A program made the translations under genes and the position numbers. A stretch of 64,000 nucleotides of DNA from the NCBI RefSeq assembly GCF_014161445.1, contig NZ_JABBXA010000010.1, positions 62,001 through 126,000 on the forward strand, in the 5' to 3' direction. The notes under the pieces are model-generated. The model had not been told where the DNA came from and did not search any database. It worked only from the letters and a program-made list of their open reading frames with translations. Shown here piece by piece: positions 19,042-27,574 of this stretch (its first letter is position 1; every line of letters starts with the position of its first letter). This DNA is from Microbispora sp. H13382 (lineage in GTDB: Bacteria > Actinomycetota > Actinomycetes > Streptosporangiales > Streptosporangiaceae).

Positions 19042-20355
19042 TCACGGCCTGTGGACGAGCACCCGCCACCCGTGCGCGGGCACGAGGGCGGGATCGCCAT
19101 CCGGGTCATCCGCCCCGGCGGAGCTCTCGGCCACGGTCAGACGGGAGACGTCCACGGGGAAGCGGCAGGCGTCGTCGCCGATGTTGAGCAGTGTGACGAC
19201 CTCTCCCTCCGGTCCCTCGCTGCGCAGCGCGAGGGCCGTGTTGGCGACGTGCTCGGCCTTCGTGCGCGCCCGGGCCAGCCAGGGATGCCGCCGGCGCAGC
19301 CCGATCAGCCGCTGGTGGAGCCGGTGGACGGGCATGCCGTCCGGCGCCAGATCGCCCGGGCCGTCCGGGAAGGCGGGCCGGATCGCGTCGTCGCCCCCGG
19401 CACGTTCCTCCTTGACCCCGGGGAACGCCCGCTCGTCGCCGTAGTAGACGCTCGGCACCCCGCCCACGGTCAGCAGGACGGCCAGCGCGTGCCCGAGGTG
19501 CCGCGGATCGGCGAGCCTGCTGGCCAGGCGCGTCACGTCGTGGTTGCCGACGAACGTCATCGGCGCGAACACCTCCAGCAGCCGGTCGTGCCGGTCGAGC
19601 GCCCAGGCGAGCTCGAAGAAGTTGCCGTCGTTGAGCGAGCTCCAGATGGCCTTCCACAGCTCGTACTGCGTCACCGAGTCGAGGCCGCCCTCGGTCACGT
19701 ACGCCGCGTAGTCGCCGTGGATCACCTCGCCGGCGAACCAGGCGTCCGGATGCTCCCGCCGCACCCGCGTGACGGCCTCCCGCCAGAAGACGAGCGGCAC
19801 CGCGTACGCCGCGTCGAGCCGCCAGCCGGACGCGCCCCGGCCGAGCCAGTGGCTCATCACCCGTACGACGTGGTCGAGCACGGCGGGCTCCGCGTGGTTC
19901 AGCGCGACCAGCTGGTCGTGGCCCTCGAACACGGCGAAGCCGCCGGCGCCGTCACCGGGACGGAACCAGCGCGCGGCGGGGGAGTCCGGCCCCTCCGCGA
20001 GCGCCCGCGCGAAGACCGGAAACCCCCTGCCCACGTGGTTGAACACCCCGTCGAGCAGCACCCGGAGCCCGCGCCGCCGCGCCTGCGCCACCAGGTGGCC
20101 GAAGTCGTCGTCGTCCCCGAGCCGGGGATCGATCCGGAAGTGGTCCACCGTGTCGTACCCGTGCGTCTGCGACGCGAAGATCGGGCCCAACTGGAGACCC
20201 GAGCAGCCGAGGTCGACGACGTAGTCGAGCCAGCTCTCCAGACGACGCAGGCGGTGCCGGACCGGCGCTCCCTCGGGCGGCGCCGTCAGCGGGGCGCCGG
20301 TGAAGCCCAGAGGATAGACATGCCACCAGATCGCGTGGTCGCTCCATGACGTCAC
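19042..20355 (-). CDS. GH13-family alpha-amylase-like glycoside hydrolase
   Basis: 437 aa, no signal peptide, so cytoplasmic. The (beta/alpha)8 catalytic residues are visible: VLLDGVFNHVG (region I), GWRLDAAYA (nucleophile Asp, region II), FAGEVIHGD (acid/base Glu, region III) and FVGNHDVTRL (transition-state Asp, region IV). A C-terminal beta domain (VVTLLNIGDDACRFPVD) closes it. It is compact and lacks starch-binding modules, so it probably acts on maltodextrins or related oligosaccharides inside the cell. Exact specificity is unknown. It follows the membrane protein gene on the same strand with a 27-bp gap. Confidence 0.9.
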   Translation of the reverse strand: MTSWSDHAIWWHVYPLGFTGAPLTAPPEGAPVRHRLRRLESWLDYVVDLGCSGLQLGPIFASQTHGYDTVDHFRIDPRLGDDDDFGHLVAQARRRGLRVLLDGVFNHVGRGFPVFARALAEGPDSPAARWFRPGDGAGGFAVFEGHDQLVALNHAEPAVLDHVVRVMSHWLGRGASGWRLDAAYAVPLVFWREAVTRVRREHPDAWFAGEVIHGDYAAYVTEGGLDSVTQYELWKAIWSSLNDGNFFELAWALDRHDRLLEVFAPMTFVGNHDVTRLASRLADPRHLGHALAVLLTVGGVPSVYYGDERAFPGVKEERAGGDDAIRPAFPDGPGDLAPDGMPVHRLHQRLIGLRRRHPWLARARTKAEHVANTALALRSEGPEGEVVTLLNIGDDACRFPVDVSRLTVAESSAGADDPDGDPALVPAHGWRVLVHRP

Positions 20356-20382
20356 AGCCGCTCCTCGTCGTCGCCCGTCCGG

Positions 20383-21336
20383 TCACAGTGTCGTCGTCCC
20401 TGCCCCCTCTCGTGCCACCGGCACCCCGGTGCCGGTGTGCCGTACGAAGGCGGGACGCCCCCGTCCGCAGGCGCGGCAGATGCCACGCGTGCGGTAGTGG
20501 TAGCCGGCGGCCGCCGTTCCCATCGCCAGCCCCCAGGCGAGGAACCAGGGATAGATGACGTCGAACACCCAGGGGGATACCCCCTCCAGGGACGGCCGCG
20601 CGAGGCCGAGGGCGACCGCGACACGCAGTCCCGTGCCGAGGACGCCGACCGGGATCAGCATCACGCTGCCCACGAAGGCGGCGGTCAGCGGCATCCACCG
20701 CGGCATGCGCAGCGGTGGCCGCCAGGTCCGGGCGAAACCGAGGCCGAGCGCCATGCCGATCAGCGCCAGCACCCCGGTGTCGCCCAGCCCCGGCGTCCAC
20801 AGGTGCACGTCCCCGAACGCGCGGGGATCGGAGAGGCCGACCGTGCCCCCGAGGCCCCACTGCACCTTCAGCGCACCGTACCCCGCCGCGAGCAGCACGG
20901 TCAGGTATCCGGCGCGGACGCTCAGCCTCTGCCACGTCTCCCGGCCCCCGCCGGCGGGAGATGCGTGGCCCGCGTCGCCGCGTCCTTCGTGAACCGCGGC
21001 GCCGTGGTCCGCCGCGCCTTGGTCAGGCCGCCGGCCGCAGCGTGCGCAGGCGCCGCGCGCGCGGCGGCGACGCCGTACGGCGGTCACGAGGAGTGTCGTG
21101 CCGGCGGCGAGCGCGGCGGCGCGGGCCGCGGCCATCGGCAGGTCGAAGCCCAGGTCGACGACTCCGCTCTCCCCGGTGACCGCCGCGATTCCCGCCATGA
21201 TCCCGCCCACGACGTCGAAGGCGATCCCGCTCGCCCCGGCGCCGGCCAGCGCGAGACCGGCCACCGTCGTGGCGGCTGTGGTGAGCGCGCCGGTGCGCCC
21301 GGGCGGGGACTCCCGGTGATGATGTGCCGTTTCCAT
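20383..21336 (-). CDS. Polytopic membrane protein with two Cys pairs
   Basis: 317 aa from the ATG at 21336 (METAHHHRESP); a GTG at 21378 is an alternative. Around seven hydrophobic segments are present. Two similar cysteine pairs, CARCGRRP near residue 98 and CRACGRGRP near residue 290, flank the membrane core on hydrophilic loops and could together bind a zinc ion. I do not recognise the family. It is upstream of the GH13 gene and probably shares its transcript, but no functional link is evident. Confidence 0.65.
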   Translation of the reverse strand: METAHHHRESPPGRTGALTTAATTVAGLALAGAGASGIAFDVVGGIMAGIAAVTGESGVVDLGFDLPMAAARAAALAAGTTLLVTAVRRRRRARGACARCGRRPDQGAADHGAAVHEGRGDAGHASPAGGGRETWQRLSVRAGYLTVLLAAGYGALKVQWGLGGTVGLSDPRAFGDVHLWTPGLGDTGVLALIGMALGLGFARTWRPPLRMPRWMPLTAAFVGSVMLIPVGVLGTGLRVAVALGLARPSLEGVSPWVFDVIYPWFLAWGLAMGTAAAGYHYRTRGICRACGRGRPAFVRHTGTGVPVAREGAGTTTL

Positions 21337-21453
21337 GACCAACAGGCTCGCGGACGCATCCTCGCCGGGCCTCCCCACGGGGCGGGAGCCGCATCCCCCG
21401 CGCGGGGGAAACTCCCTTGAGCCTCACGTGGCGTGAGCTCTTAGCGTCGCGGC

Positions 21454-22338
21454 ATGGAGATCATCGTTCACGACACGGCCACCGCGATGGCCGGACTGCT
21501 GGCCGCCCCCCTCGCGGAACGGCCCGCCGCGCTCACCGGCATGCTCCGGCCGATGTGGGACGCCGTGCCCTGGATGCCCGTCGACGACGTCGTCGGCATG
21601 CATCACAAGGGGTCCGGTTTCCGCGTCGACCGGGACGACGAGCGGTACCTGCCCGCGTTGCGGCGGATGCGCGAGGCGGGGGTGTGGGAGCAGGTCCGCG
21701 ACGCGCTCACCGGCGCGTGGAAGCACCAGCGCGAGGCCGTGCCCGGCGTCCGGCATCCCGAGACGCTGCAGGTCTACGTCGTCCTCGGCGACCCCGACGC
21801 GGAGCACCTGGTGCGGCGTAACCACGGCTACCTCGGCATGAGCGGCAAGGGCCTGGTCTACCTGCTGGTCTGGCCGACGGAGGACAACGTCGGCCGCCTC
21901 GGGCACTGCGCCGTCCACGAGCTCAACCACAACATCCGGTACTCGAACGTCGTCTGGGACCCCCCGACCGTCACCCTCGGCGAGCAGATCGTCTCCGAAG
22001 GGCTCGCCGACGCGTTCGTCCGAGAGTTGTACGGGCCGGAGGGTCTCGGCCCCTGGAGCACCTCCCTGGACGGGCCCGCGCTCGACGCGGCGTACGCCAC
22101 GATCACCGAGGCCGTGAACCTGACCGGCATGCACAACTTCGCCGCGTACGTGCACGGGGACGCCACGGCGGAGTCGATGGGGCAGCCGCCCGTCGGCCTG
22201 CCCGACCACGCGGGCTACCCGGTCGGGCTGCGGATCGTCGACGCGCACCTCGCCGCCTCAGGGCTGACGGCCGCCGAGAGCACGACGTTGCCCCGTCAGA
22301 AGATCCTGGCCAACGCCGGGCTGTCCGCCGCCCGCTAG
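21454..22338 (+). CDS. DUF2268-type putative zinc metalloprotease
   Basis: 294 aa, no signal peptide. The zinc motif HELNH (HExxH) lies in CAVHELNHNIRYS at about residue 155, followed by IVSEGLADAFVREL, where a glutamate may be the third ligand. This pair defines DUF2268, predicted Zn-dependent proteases. Substrate is unknown. The divergent start is 117 bp from the membrane protein gene. No regulator is adjacent. Confidence 0.85.
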   Translation: MEIIVHDTATAMAGLLAAPLAERPAALTGMLRPMWDAVPWMPVDDVVGMHHKGSGFRVDRDDERYLPALRRMREAGVWEQVRDALTGAWKHQREAVPGVRHPETLQVYVVLGDPDAEHLVRRNHGYLGMSGKGLVYLLVWPTEDNVGRLGHCAVHELNHNIRYSNVVWDPPTVTLGEQIVSEGLADAFVRELYGPEGLGPWSTSLDGPALDAAYATITEAVNLTGMHNFAAYVHGDATAESMGQPPVGLPDHAGYPVGLRIVDAHLAASGLTAAESTTLPRQKILANAGLSAAR

Positions 22339-22384
22339 GCTCGCTCGTCGGGCCATGGTCAAACCGGTGCAAAAGGGGGACGGG

Positions 22385-23149
22385 ATGGGTGCCGGACAGG
22401 TCGTGCTCCTGCTCCTCGCGGCCGTGGCCGCCGGATGGGTGGACGCCGTCGTCGGCGGGGGAGGGCTGCTGCAACTGCCGGTGCTGCTCCTGGCCGGTCT
22501 CACGCCGGTCCAGGCGCTGGCGACGAACAAGTCCGCAGCCATCTTCGGCACGGGGTCGGCCGCCGTCACCTACGCCAGGAAGACGAAGCTCGACCGGGCG
22601 GTGGCCGTGCCGGCCGCGGCGCTGGCCGTGGCCTTCGCCGGACTCGGGGCCGCCTCGGCGGCCCTGCTCGACGCGGATGTGCTGAAGCCGCTGGTGATGG
22701 TCGTGCTGCTGGGGGTGGGGGCGTTCGTGACCCTGCGGCCGGGGTTCGGCCGCCTGCCCCACCCGCACCTGCGTACGCGTGCGCGGGCGATCGCGGGAGT
22801 CGCGGTGGCGGGCGTCGGCATCGCTTACTACGACGGCATCGTCGGGCCCGGCACCGGCACCTTCCTGCTCATCGCGTTCACCTCGATCCTCGGGATGGAC
22901 TTCGTCCACGCCTCCGCCACAGCGAAGGTCGTCAACACCGGCACCAACCTCGGCGCCCTCGTCGTCTTCGCCGTGCAGGGCCATGTGGTGTGGGCGCTCG
23001 GCCTGGCCATGGCGGTCTGCAACATCGCCGGAGCGCAGATCGGCGCGCGGATGGCGCTCAACCGCGGCGCGGGGTTCGTCCGCGTCGTCCTGCTGTGCGT
23101 GGTGGCCGCCCTGGTCGCCAAGCTCGGGTACGACCAGTTCTTCAGCTGA
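22385..23149 (+). CDS. TSUP/TauE-SafE family membrane transporter
   Basis: 254 aa, about eight hydrophobic segments. N-terminal GWVDAVVGGGGLLQLPVLL and the second-half repeat VGIAYYDGIVGPGTGTFLLIAF are the paired TSUP signatures, with ALATNKSAAIFGTGSAA. The family exports or imports sulfite, sulfoacetate, sulfolactate or other organic anions; the substrate here is unknown. The chosen ATG (MGAGQVV) has AAAAGGGGG upstream; a GTG at 22355 is less likely. The stop codon abuts the end of an IS110 element, but the protein looks complete. Confidence 0.9.
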   Translation: MGAGQVVLLLLAAVAAGWVDAVVGGGGLLQLPVLLLAGLTPVQALATNKSAAIFGTGSAAVTYARKTKLDRAVAVPAAALAVAFAGLGAASAALLDADVLKPLVMVVLLGVGAFVTLRPGFGRLPHPHLRTRARAIAGVAVAGVGIAYYDGIVGPGTGTFLLIAFTSILGMDFVHASATAKVVNTGTNLGALVVFAVQGHVVWALGLAMAVCNIAGAQIGARMALNRGAGFVRVVLLCVVAALVAKLGYDQFFS

Positions 23150-23163
23150 GATGCTCCTATAGA

Positions 23164-23174
23164 TGTCAAGCGAC
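23164..23174. repeat. 11-bp outer end of IS110 copy A
   Basis: TGTCAAGCGAC is the exact inverse complement of 25593-25603 at the outer end of copy B. It covers the last transposase codons, the stop and the following bases. Confidence 0.75.
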
Positions 23175-24239
23175 ACGTTCATGATCGTTTTTGGTGATCA
23201 CCTGGTAGATCTCGCGGGCGATGTAGCGTTTGAGGCAGCGGATGATCTCTTTCTTCGACAGGCCGTCTTGGATGCGTCGTTCCATGTAAGCGCGGGTGCG
23301 GGGATCCCAGCGCAGGCGAACCAAGGCGATGCGGTAGAGGGCGCAGTTGGCTTGACGGTCGCCGCCGCGGTTGAGGCGGTGCCGGTTGGTCTTGCCGCTG
23401 GAGGCAGGGATGGGGGCGACGCCGCAGAGCATGGCGAAGGCGGCCTCACTGGTGAGCCGGTCGTGGTTTTCCCCCGCGGTGACCAGGAGTTGGCCGGCGG
23501 TGTCGGGACCGACGCCGTGGACGGCGATGAGGTCGGGATTGATACTGGTGACCAGGGGTTCCAGGAGCTCGTCTAGCTCGCCAATCTCGGTGGTGAGCTG
23601 CTGGTGTCGGCGGGCGAGGGAGCATAGGGCAATCTTTGCGGCGGTGACCGGCTGGGCGGCGTCGGCGCGGTCCGGGCGCAGGGCCGCGCAGGTCGTGATG
23701 AGCTTGGCCACAGGCAGGCCGCGCAGACGTTCGCGCAGCTCGTTCGGCGCGGTGACGATCAGCGCCTTGATCTGGCGCTGGACATCCGCTCGCTGGTCGA
23801 CCGCGCTACGGCGGGCCACGCGCAGATTCCGCACGGCCTCGATCCGCCCGTCGCGCTGTTTGGGCAGGCCGGTCCGCTCGCCCGCCAGGGCCGTCTTGGC
23901 CGCTTGAATGGCGTCGATCGGGTCGGACTTGCCCTGGAACCGGCGGGTCTTGCGATCAGGCCGGTCCACTTCGACCACCTGCACCTGCCGCTCACGCAGC
24001 AGCCTGGCGAGCCCGGCCCCGTAGGCCCCGGTCCCCTCCACCCCGACCTTTCCCAGGCGCCCGAACGAGCACATCCAGGCCAGCAGGGCCTCATACCCCA
24101 CGGAGGTAGCCGGGAACTGCTCGGTGCCCAGCACCCGGCCGACAACGTCGATCACAGCGGCGGTGTGGGTGTCTTGGTGGGTGTCGACGCCACCGGCAAC
24201 GTCAAAGTCCGGCTCGCGGTGGGATGTAATGGAGGGCAT
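23166..24239 (-). CDS. IS110-family transposase (copy A)
   Basis: 357 aa DEDD recombinase. The N-terminal RuvC-like domain starts GGVDTHQDTHTAAVIDVVG, with VGVEGTGAYGAGLARLL and the DPIDAIQAA acidic motif. The C-terminal transposase_20 domain has LIAVHGVGPDTAGQLL and FAMLCGVAPIPASSGKTNRH, including the serine region required in this family. Such enzymes use a structured RNA from the element's flank to choose target and donor. The gene looks intact, with YVTEG-like decay absent and a normal length. Confidence 0.95.
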   Translation of the reverse strand: MPSITSHREPDFDVAGGVDTHQDTHTAAVIDVVGRVLGTEQFPATSVGYEALLAWMCSFGRLGKVGVEGTGAYGAGLARLLRERQVQVVEVDRPDRKTRRFQGKSDPIDAIQAAKTALAGERTGLPKQRDGRIEAVRNLRVARRSAVDQRADVQRQIKALIVTAPNELRERLRGLPVAKLITTCAALRPDRADAAQPVTAAKIALCSLARRHQQLTTEIGELDELLEPLVTSINPDLIAVHGVGPDTAGQLLVTAGENHDRLTSEAAFAMLCGVAPIPASSGKTNRHRLNRGGDRQANCALYRIALVRLRWDPRTRAYMERRIQDGLSKKEIIRCLKRYIAREIYQVITKNDHERVA

Positions 24240-24566
24240 CGTCGTCCTGTGCTCTTGACCGTGGGCAGGGCGGCACGCACCAGTCGGGCAACGCGGACAA
24301 GACAGAGAAGGGGCCTCTGGCCAGGCTCCTGACTTATTGAATTAGGACCAGGCGCCCGGGTCTGCAGCCCTAGCGTCCAGGGTGTCGGTCGGCACAGGCT
24401 CGCATTGCTCCTTGCCGCCCTGGCGGTTGGCTCACTAATAGCGTGCCCAGCCCGGCCGGCACCCGCCGTGGTGTGGTTCGACAGAGGCATGGCAGCTGAG
24501 AGATCTTCAAGTCAGGGTGCCCACCACGGCACGACTGGATTCCGCCGGCCGCCGTGGAGCTTGCCT
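24240..24566. ncRNA. Candidate bridge-RNA regions of two head-to-head IS110 elements
   Basis: This 327-bp gap has no gene. IS110-group elements encode their bridge RNA in the transposase 5' flank, so two such RNAs, one per strand, would lie here. On the plus strand GCCGTGGTG (24465-24473) can pair with 24522-24530 across 48 nt, a large stem-loop directly before transposase B. For copy A the flank contains a GGCC-TCT-GGCC hairpin near 24313-24323. The RNA ends and guide loops cannot be defined by eye. Confidence 0.35.
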
Positions 24567-25601
24567 GTGATCACTATCGGGATCGACCCGCACAAGTCCT
24601 CACTCACCGCCGTCGCCATCGACGCCTCCGGCCACCCGATCGGCCAGCGCCGCTTCGCGGTCAACTCCGGTACCTTTCGGCAGCTCACCTCGTGGGCCGA
24701 GGCGTGGCCCCAGCGCCGATACGCCGTCGAGGGCGCAAACGGCCTCGGCCGCGGCATCGCCCAGCAGCTGGCCGCCGCCGGCGAGCAGGTTCACGACGTT
24801 CCCGCCACGTTGTCGATGCGAGCACGGCTTTTGACCACCGGCGGAGGCCGCAAAAGCGACTCGGCCGACGCCCTTAGCGTCGCCCACGTCGCCCTCTACC
24901 GGCACGACCTCAAAGTCGTCACCCCCGAAGACCAGACCACCATCTTGCGGCTACTGTCCGAACGCCGCGATGACCTGGCGCACGAGCGGGCGCGGATCCT
25001 CAACCGCTTGCACGCGCTCCTTCGTGAACTGGTCGCCGGCGGCGCGGCCACCGGCCTGTCCGCCGACAAGGCCGCCGCCCTGCTCCGCACGGTCCGCCCG
25101 GCGACCGCCACCCAGGCACTCCGTCGCGATCTCGCCCGCGATCTACTGGCCGACCTACGCCGAATCGACCAGCGGCTGAAAGACAACGAGGCACAAACCC
25201 GGGACGCGCTTGCGGCTACTGGCAGCACCCTGACCAACATCCACGGCGTCGGCGTCGTCCTGGCCGCCAAGATCCTCGGACATGTCGACGATGTCACTCG
25301 CTTCCGCACTGCCGACCACTTCGCCAGCTACACGGGCACCGCTCCACTGGACGCCTCCAGCGGTGACCAGGTCCGCCATCGGCTCAACACCGGCGGCAAC
25401 CGCCAGCTCAACGCCGCGCTCCACACCATCGCCGTGTGCCAGGCCCGCGACCCTGGCCCCGGCCGTGTCTACTACCAGCGCAAACTCGCAGAAGGCAAGA
25501 CTCCCGCCGAGGCCCGCCGCGCGCTGAAACGGCGCCTGTCCAACGTCATCTACCGCCGTATACGAAAAGATCAACAACGTGCGGCTGAGAACGTCGCTTG
25601 A
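24567..25601 (+). CDS. IS110-family transposase (copy B)
   Basis: 344 aa. The start is GTG (VITIGIDPHKSSLTAVAID), with GGAG 7 nt upstream; longer frames to 24405 add unrelated residues. The RuvC-like part shows GIDPHKSS, AVEGANGLGRGIAQQL and RKSDSADALSVAHVAL. The C-terminal part shows LTNIHGVGVVLAAKIL and FASYTGTAPLDASSGDQVRH with the conserved serine. It is only distantly similar to copy A's transposase, so the two elements belong to different IS110 subgroups. It ends in the same GTCGCTTGACA sequence. Confidence 0.95.
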   Translation: MITIGIDPHKSSLTAVAIDASGHPIGQRRFAVNSGTFRQLTSWAEAWPQRRYAVEGANGLGRGIAQQLAAAGEQVHDVPATLSMRARLLTTGGGRKSDSADALSVAHVALYRHDLKVVTPEDQTTILRLLSERRDDLAHERARILNRLHALLRELVAGGAATGLSADKAAALLRTVRPATATQALRRDLARDLLADLRRIDQRLKDNEAQTRDALAATGSTLTNIHGVGVVLAAKILGHVDDVTRFRTADHFASYTGTAPLDASSGDQVRHRLNTGGNRQLNAALHTIAVCQARDPGPGRVYYQRKLAEGKTPAEARRALKRRLSNVIYRRIRKDQQRAAENVA

Positions 25602-25603
25602 CA
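25593..25603. repeat. 11-bp outer end of IS110 copy B
   Basis: GTCGCTTGACA, exact inverse complement of 23164-23174. It spans the transposase stop codon. Confidence 0.75.
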
Positions 25604-25649
25604 CACAGAGGCGCTATGAGGTCACAACGCCACGTCCGGTGAGTGCGAC

Positions 25650-25734
25650 GAGCACCTCCCGGCCGAAGCCGACAGATCCCGTTGAGGACCCTAAGTCAGT
25701 CAGTCGATGGGTCAGACCCCGGCGGGAGGTGCTC
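25650..25734. repeat. 12-bp inverted repeat beside the IS110 pair
   Basis: GAGCACCTCCCG (25650-25661) and its complement (25723-25734) are 61 bp apart. An 11-bp direct repeat, GTCAGTCGATG, occurs at 25699-25709 and 25750-25760; the second copy is the end of the HEPN gene. This may be a decayed small insertion or a terminator region. Confidence 0.55.
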
Positions 25735-25750
25735 ACCTACATCATCTCTG

Positions 25751-27329
25751 TCAGTCGATGAGGTCGCACAGGCCGGGCCCGAGGTCGTCGTCCACCATGC
25801 GCAGCGCGGTCTCCGCCCTCGACGCGAGCGCGAGCGGGGGCACCCCGGCCACCAGATGGGAGTGCGCGATGCGGTCGAGTGCGGCGCCGACCAGCGGCGC
25901 CGTGACCCGGAGGGCGGCGGGAAGCGCGACGCCGCCGGTGGAACCGCCGTGGAGCACGATGTTGCGGCACCGGTACAACCGCCGCAGCGACACCTCCAGG
26001 TAACCGCGCACCCGCCCCAGCACGGGCCGGCGGTCGGCGAGCAGCGCCTTCATCCGGAAGACCGACGCCACGTCGCTGCCGGTCCGCCAGGACCGCACCA
26101 GCGGGAGCCCGTCCCGGCTCTCCAGCTCGGCGGCGACGAGTGTGGAACGTTCCCGATTGGACGCGCAGGCCGCCAGCTTGTCCGCGAGAGCGTCACCGGG
26201 CACCTCCCGTATCCGGTAGGAGAGCGCGGTGAGCTCGGCACGCGGCCAGGAGCAGGCGACGAGCGCGGCGGCGCGGGAGGCGGCCACCACCTTCTCCCGC
26301 TCGTCGGGATCCCTGGCCTCGGTCAGCAGGGACTCCAGAGCCGCCCAGCCTCCCGCGATGGCGGGCGCGAGCGGCCCCTGGTTGAGCCCGGAGGCGATCT
26401 CCAGGGCCTCGTCGACCGTGCTCCTGGCCTGCTCGCCGAACCGCTGCACGTCCTGGCCGACCACGTACAGCTGCCGCTCGGCGGCCAGTGAGAGCACCTG
26501 CGCGCCGCGCGAAGGCAGCAAGAGGGGGGAGCGGCCGGTCCTCACCTCCGATGTACGCCTCGCCCAGTGGGACGACCATCCCCGCGGCCGTGAAGCGCGC
26601 CCGCGCCTGAAGCCGTTCGACGAGGTCGGAGACGATCTCCACGGCGCGCTCGGCGTCTCTGGCCTCGACCGAGTAGCTGAGCCCGCCGACCACCTCCCGG
26701 TGCCGCTCGGCGCTCGCGCCCGCCATCAGGGGCAGCAGCCAGTTGGGCAGCCAACCGGCCAGCTCCTCGTGCCGGCTCAGCGCGCGGAAGGGGACGACGA
26801 CCCGCCACTGGCGCGGCGGCCGGGCCAGCAGGGCGGACGCCTCGGCGATCAGGTCCGTCGCCGACAGATTCAGATGGCCGGCCCGGAGCAGGTGCGCGGC
26901 GACGGCCCGGGCCACGCGTTCGGCCCGGGGCGGCTCCTGCGCCGCGGCGCAGGACGACCAGCGGCCGAGGTAGCCGGGCCGCCCGATGTCGATGAGGTGG
27001 CGCAGCTTGCGGCGGCCGTCGCTGGCCAGAGTGAGGGTGGTGCACAGGACCTCGCGCAGCTCACGACGATAGGCCGCGGTGCCCAGGGCAGGATCGTCGC
27101 CGAGCAGGCGCTCCAGCGCGTGGCGCTGCCAGTCCACCGCCGCCTGCGACAGCACCCGCCGGTCGACCCACACCCCGGCCTCGTACAGCTCCTCCAGGGC
27201 GAGGAAGGAGCTGACGGTCCACAATCGGCGCGCCCAGGGGGTGGCGGCGCTGGTGAAGTCGAGCAGCCGGGTGGTGACGTGCCGGGAGTAGGAGGACCGG
27301 GGGTCACGACCGGCGGGAATCGCATGCAT
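25751..27329 (-). pseudogene. Frameshifted gene with C-terminal HEPN (ApeA-like) domain
   Basis: Two overlapping frames form one gene. The first (from ATG 27329) runs to about 26530 and ends its sense part with VVPLGEAYIGGEDRPL. The second continues as LLLPSRGAQVLSLAAERQLY to the stop at 25751. The switch falls at six consecutive G (26524-26529). Removing one base gives a continuous 525-aa protein, since the 1579-nt span is one more than a multiple of three. Near residue 455 it has YRCRNIVLHGG, the Rx4H motif of HEPN nucleases in the RN..HGG form seen in ApeA-like domains. The N-terminal part is unrecognised. Function, if repaired, could be RNA cleavage in defence or stress; this is inferred. 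Confidence 0.7.
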
Positions 27330-27374
27330 GCTGACGCAACCTCGGGGGGTGTGCAGGACATCGGGGGAAATAAA

Positions 27375-27404
27375 GAGGGCGCGGCCCAGAAAGACCGCGC
27401 CCTC
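27375..27404 (-). terminator. Hairpin with T-rich tail
   Basis: GAGGGCGCGG (27375-27384) pairs with 27395-27404 around a 10-nt loop. On the minus strand it is followed by TTTATTTCC. It may terminate the dehydrogenase transcript (stop at 27575) or act as an attenuator in the leader of the HEPN gene, whose start is 46 nt further on. Confidence 0.65.
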
Positions 27405-27574
27405 GGGGGCGACTGCCCCGGATTAGCCTGTGTTCGCTTGCGCGATGCTCAGAAGATACCCCGTGTCGCGCCCGCCGCACCGGGATTTCGCGAGAACCTT
27501 GACGCGTGTCGTGGCGCCTCTGTCGGTGCGGCTGTCAATTCGACCGTGTCTGCCCGTTATGACGCATCGGGCCC

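Larger units (their letters stand above)
23151..24400 (-). mobile_element. IS110-family insertion sequence, copy A
   Basis: It contains one DEDD transposase gene. The 3' end carries CTTGACA followed by an AGGAGC-like stretch (minus strand, running to about 23151), a sequence style shared with copy B. The 5' boundary is uncertain and is placed near 24400 only because copy B must begin somewhere in the shared gap. No target duplication is expected for this family, and none was found. Confidence 0.6.
24400..25616 (+). mobile_element. IS110-family insertion sequence, copy B
   Basis: It has the opposite orientation to copy A and a different transposase (clearly divergent protein), so this is not a duplicated element. 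The 3' end reads GTCGCTTGACAC and then an AGAGGCGC stretch, similar in layout to the end of copy A. The 5' boundary is not resolved. Confidence 0.6.

Noticed and set aside
24152-24490. 112-codon minus-strand frame in the IS110 gap
   Set aside because: No ribosome site or similarity; it overlaps the transposase start and the presumed bridge-RNA region.
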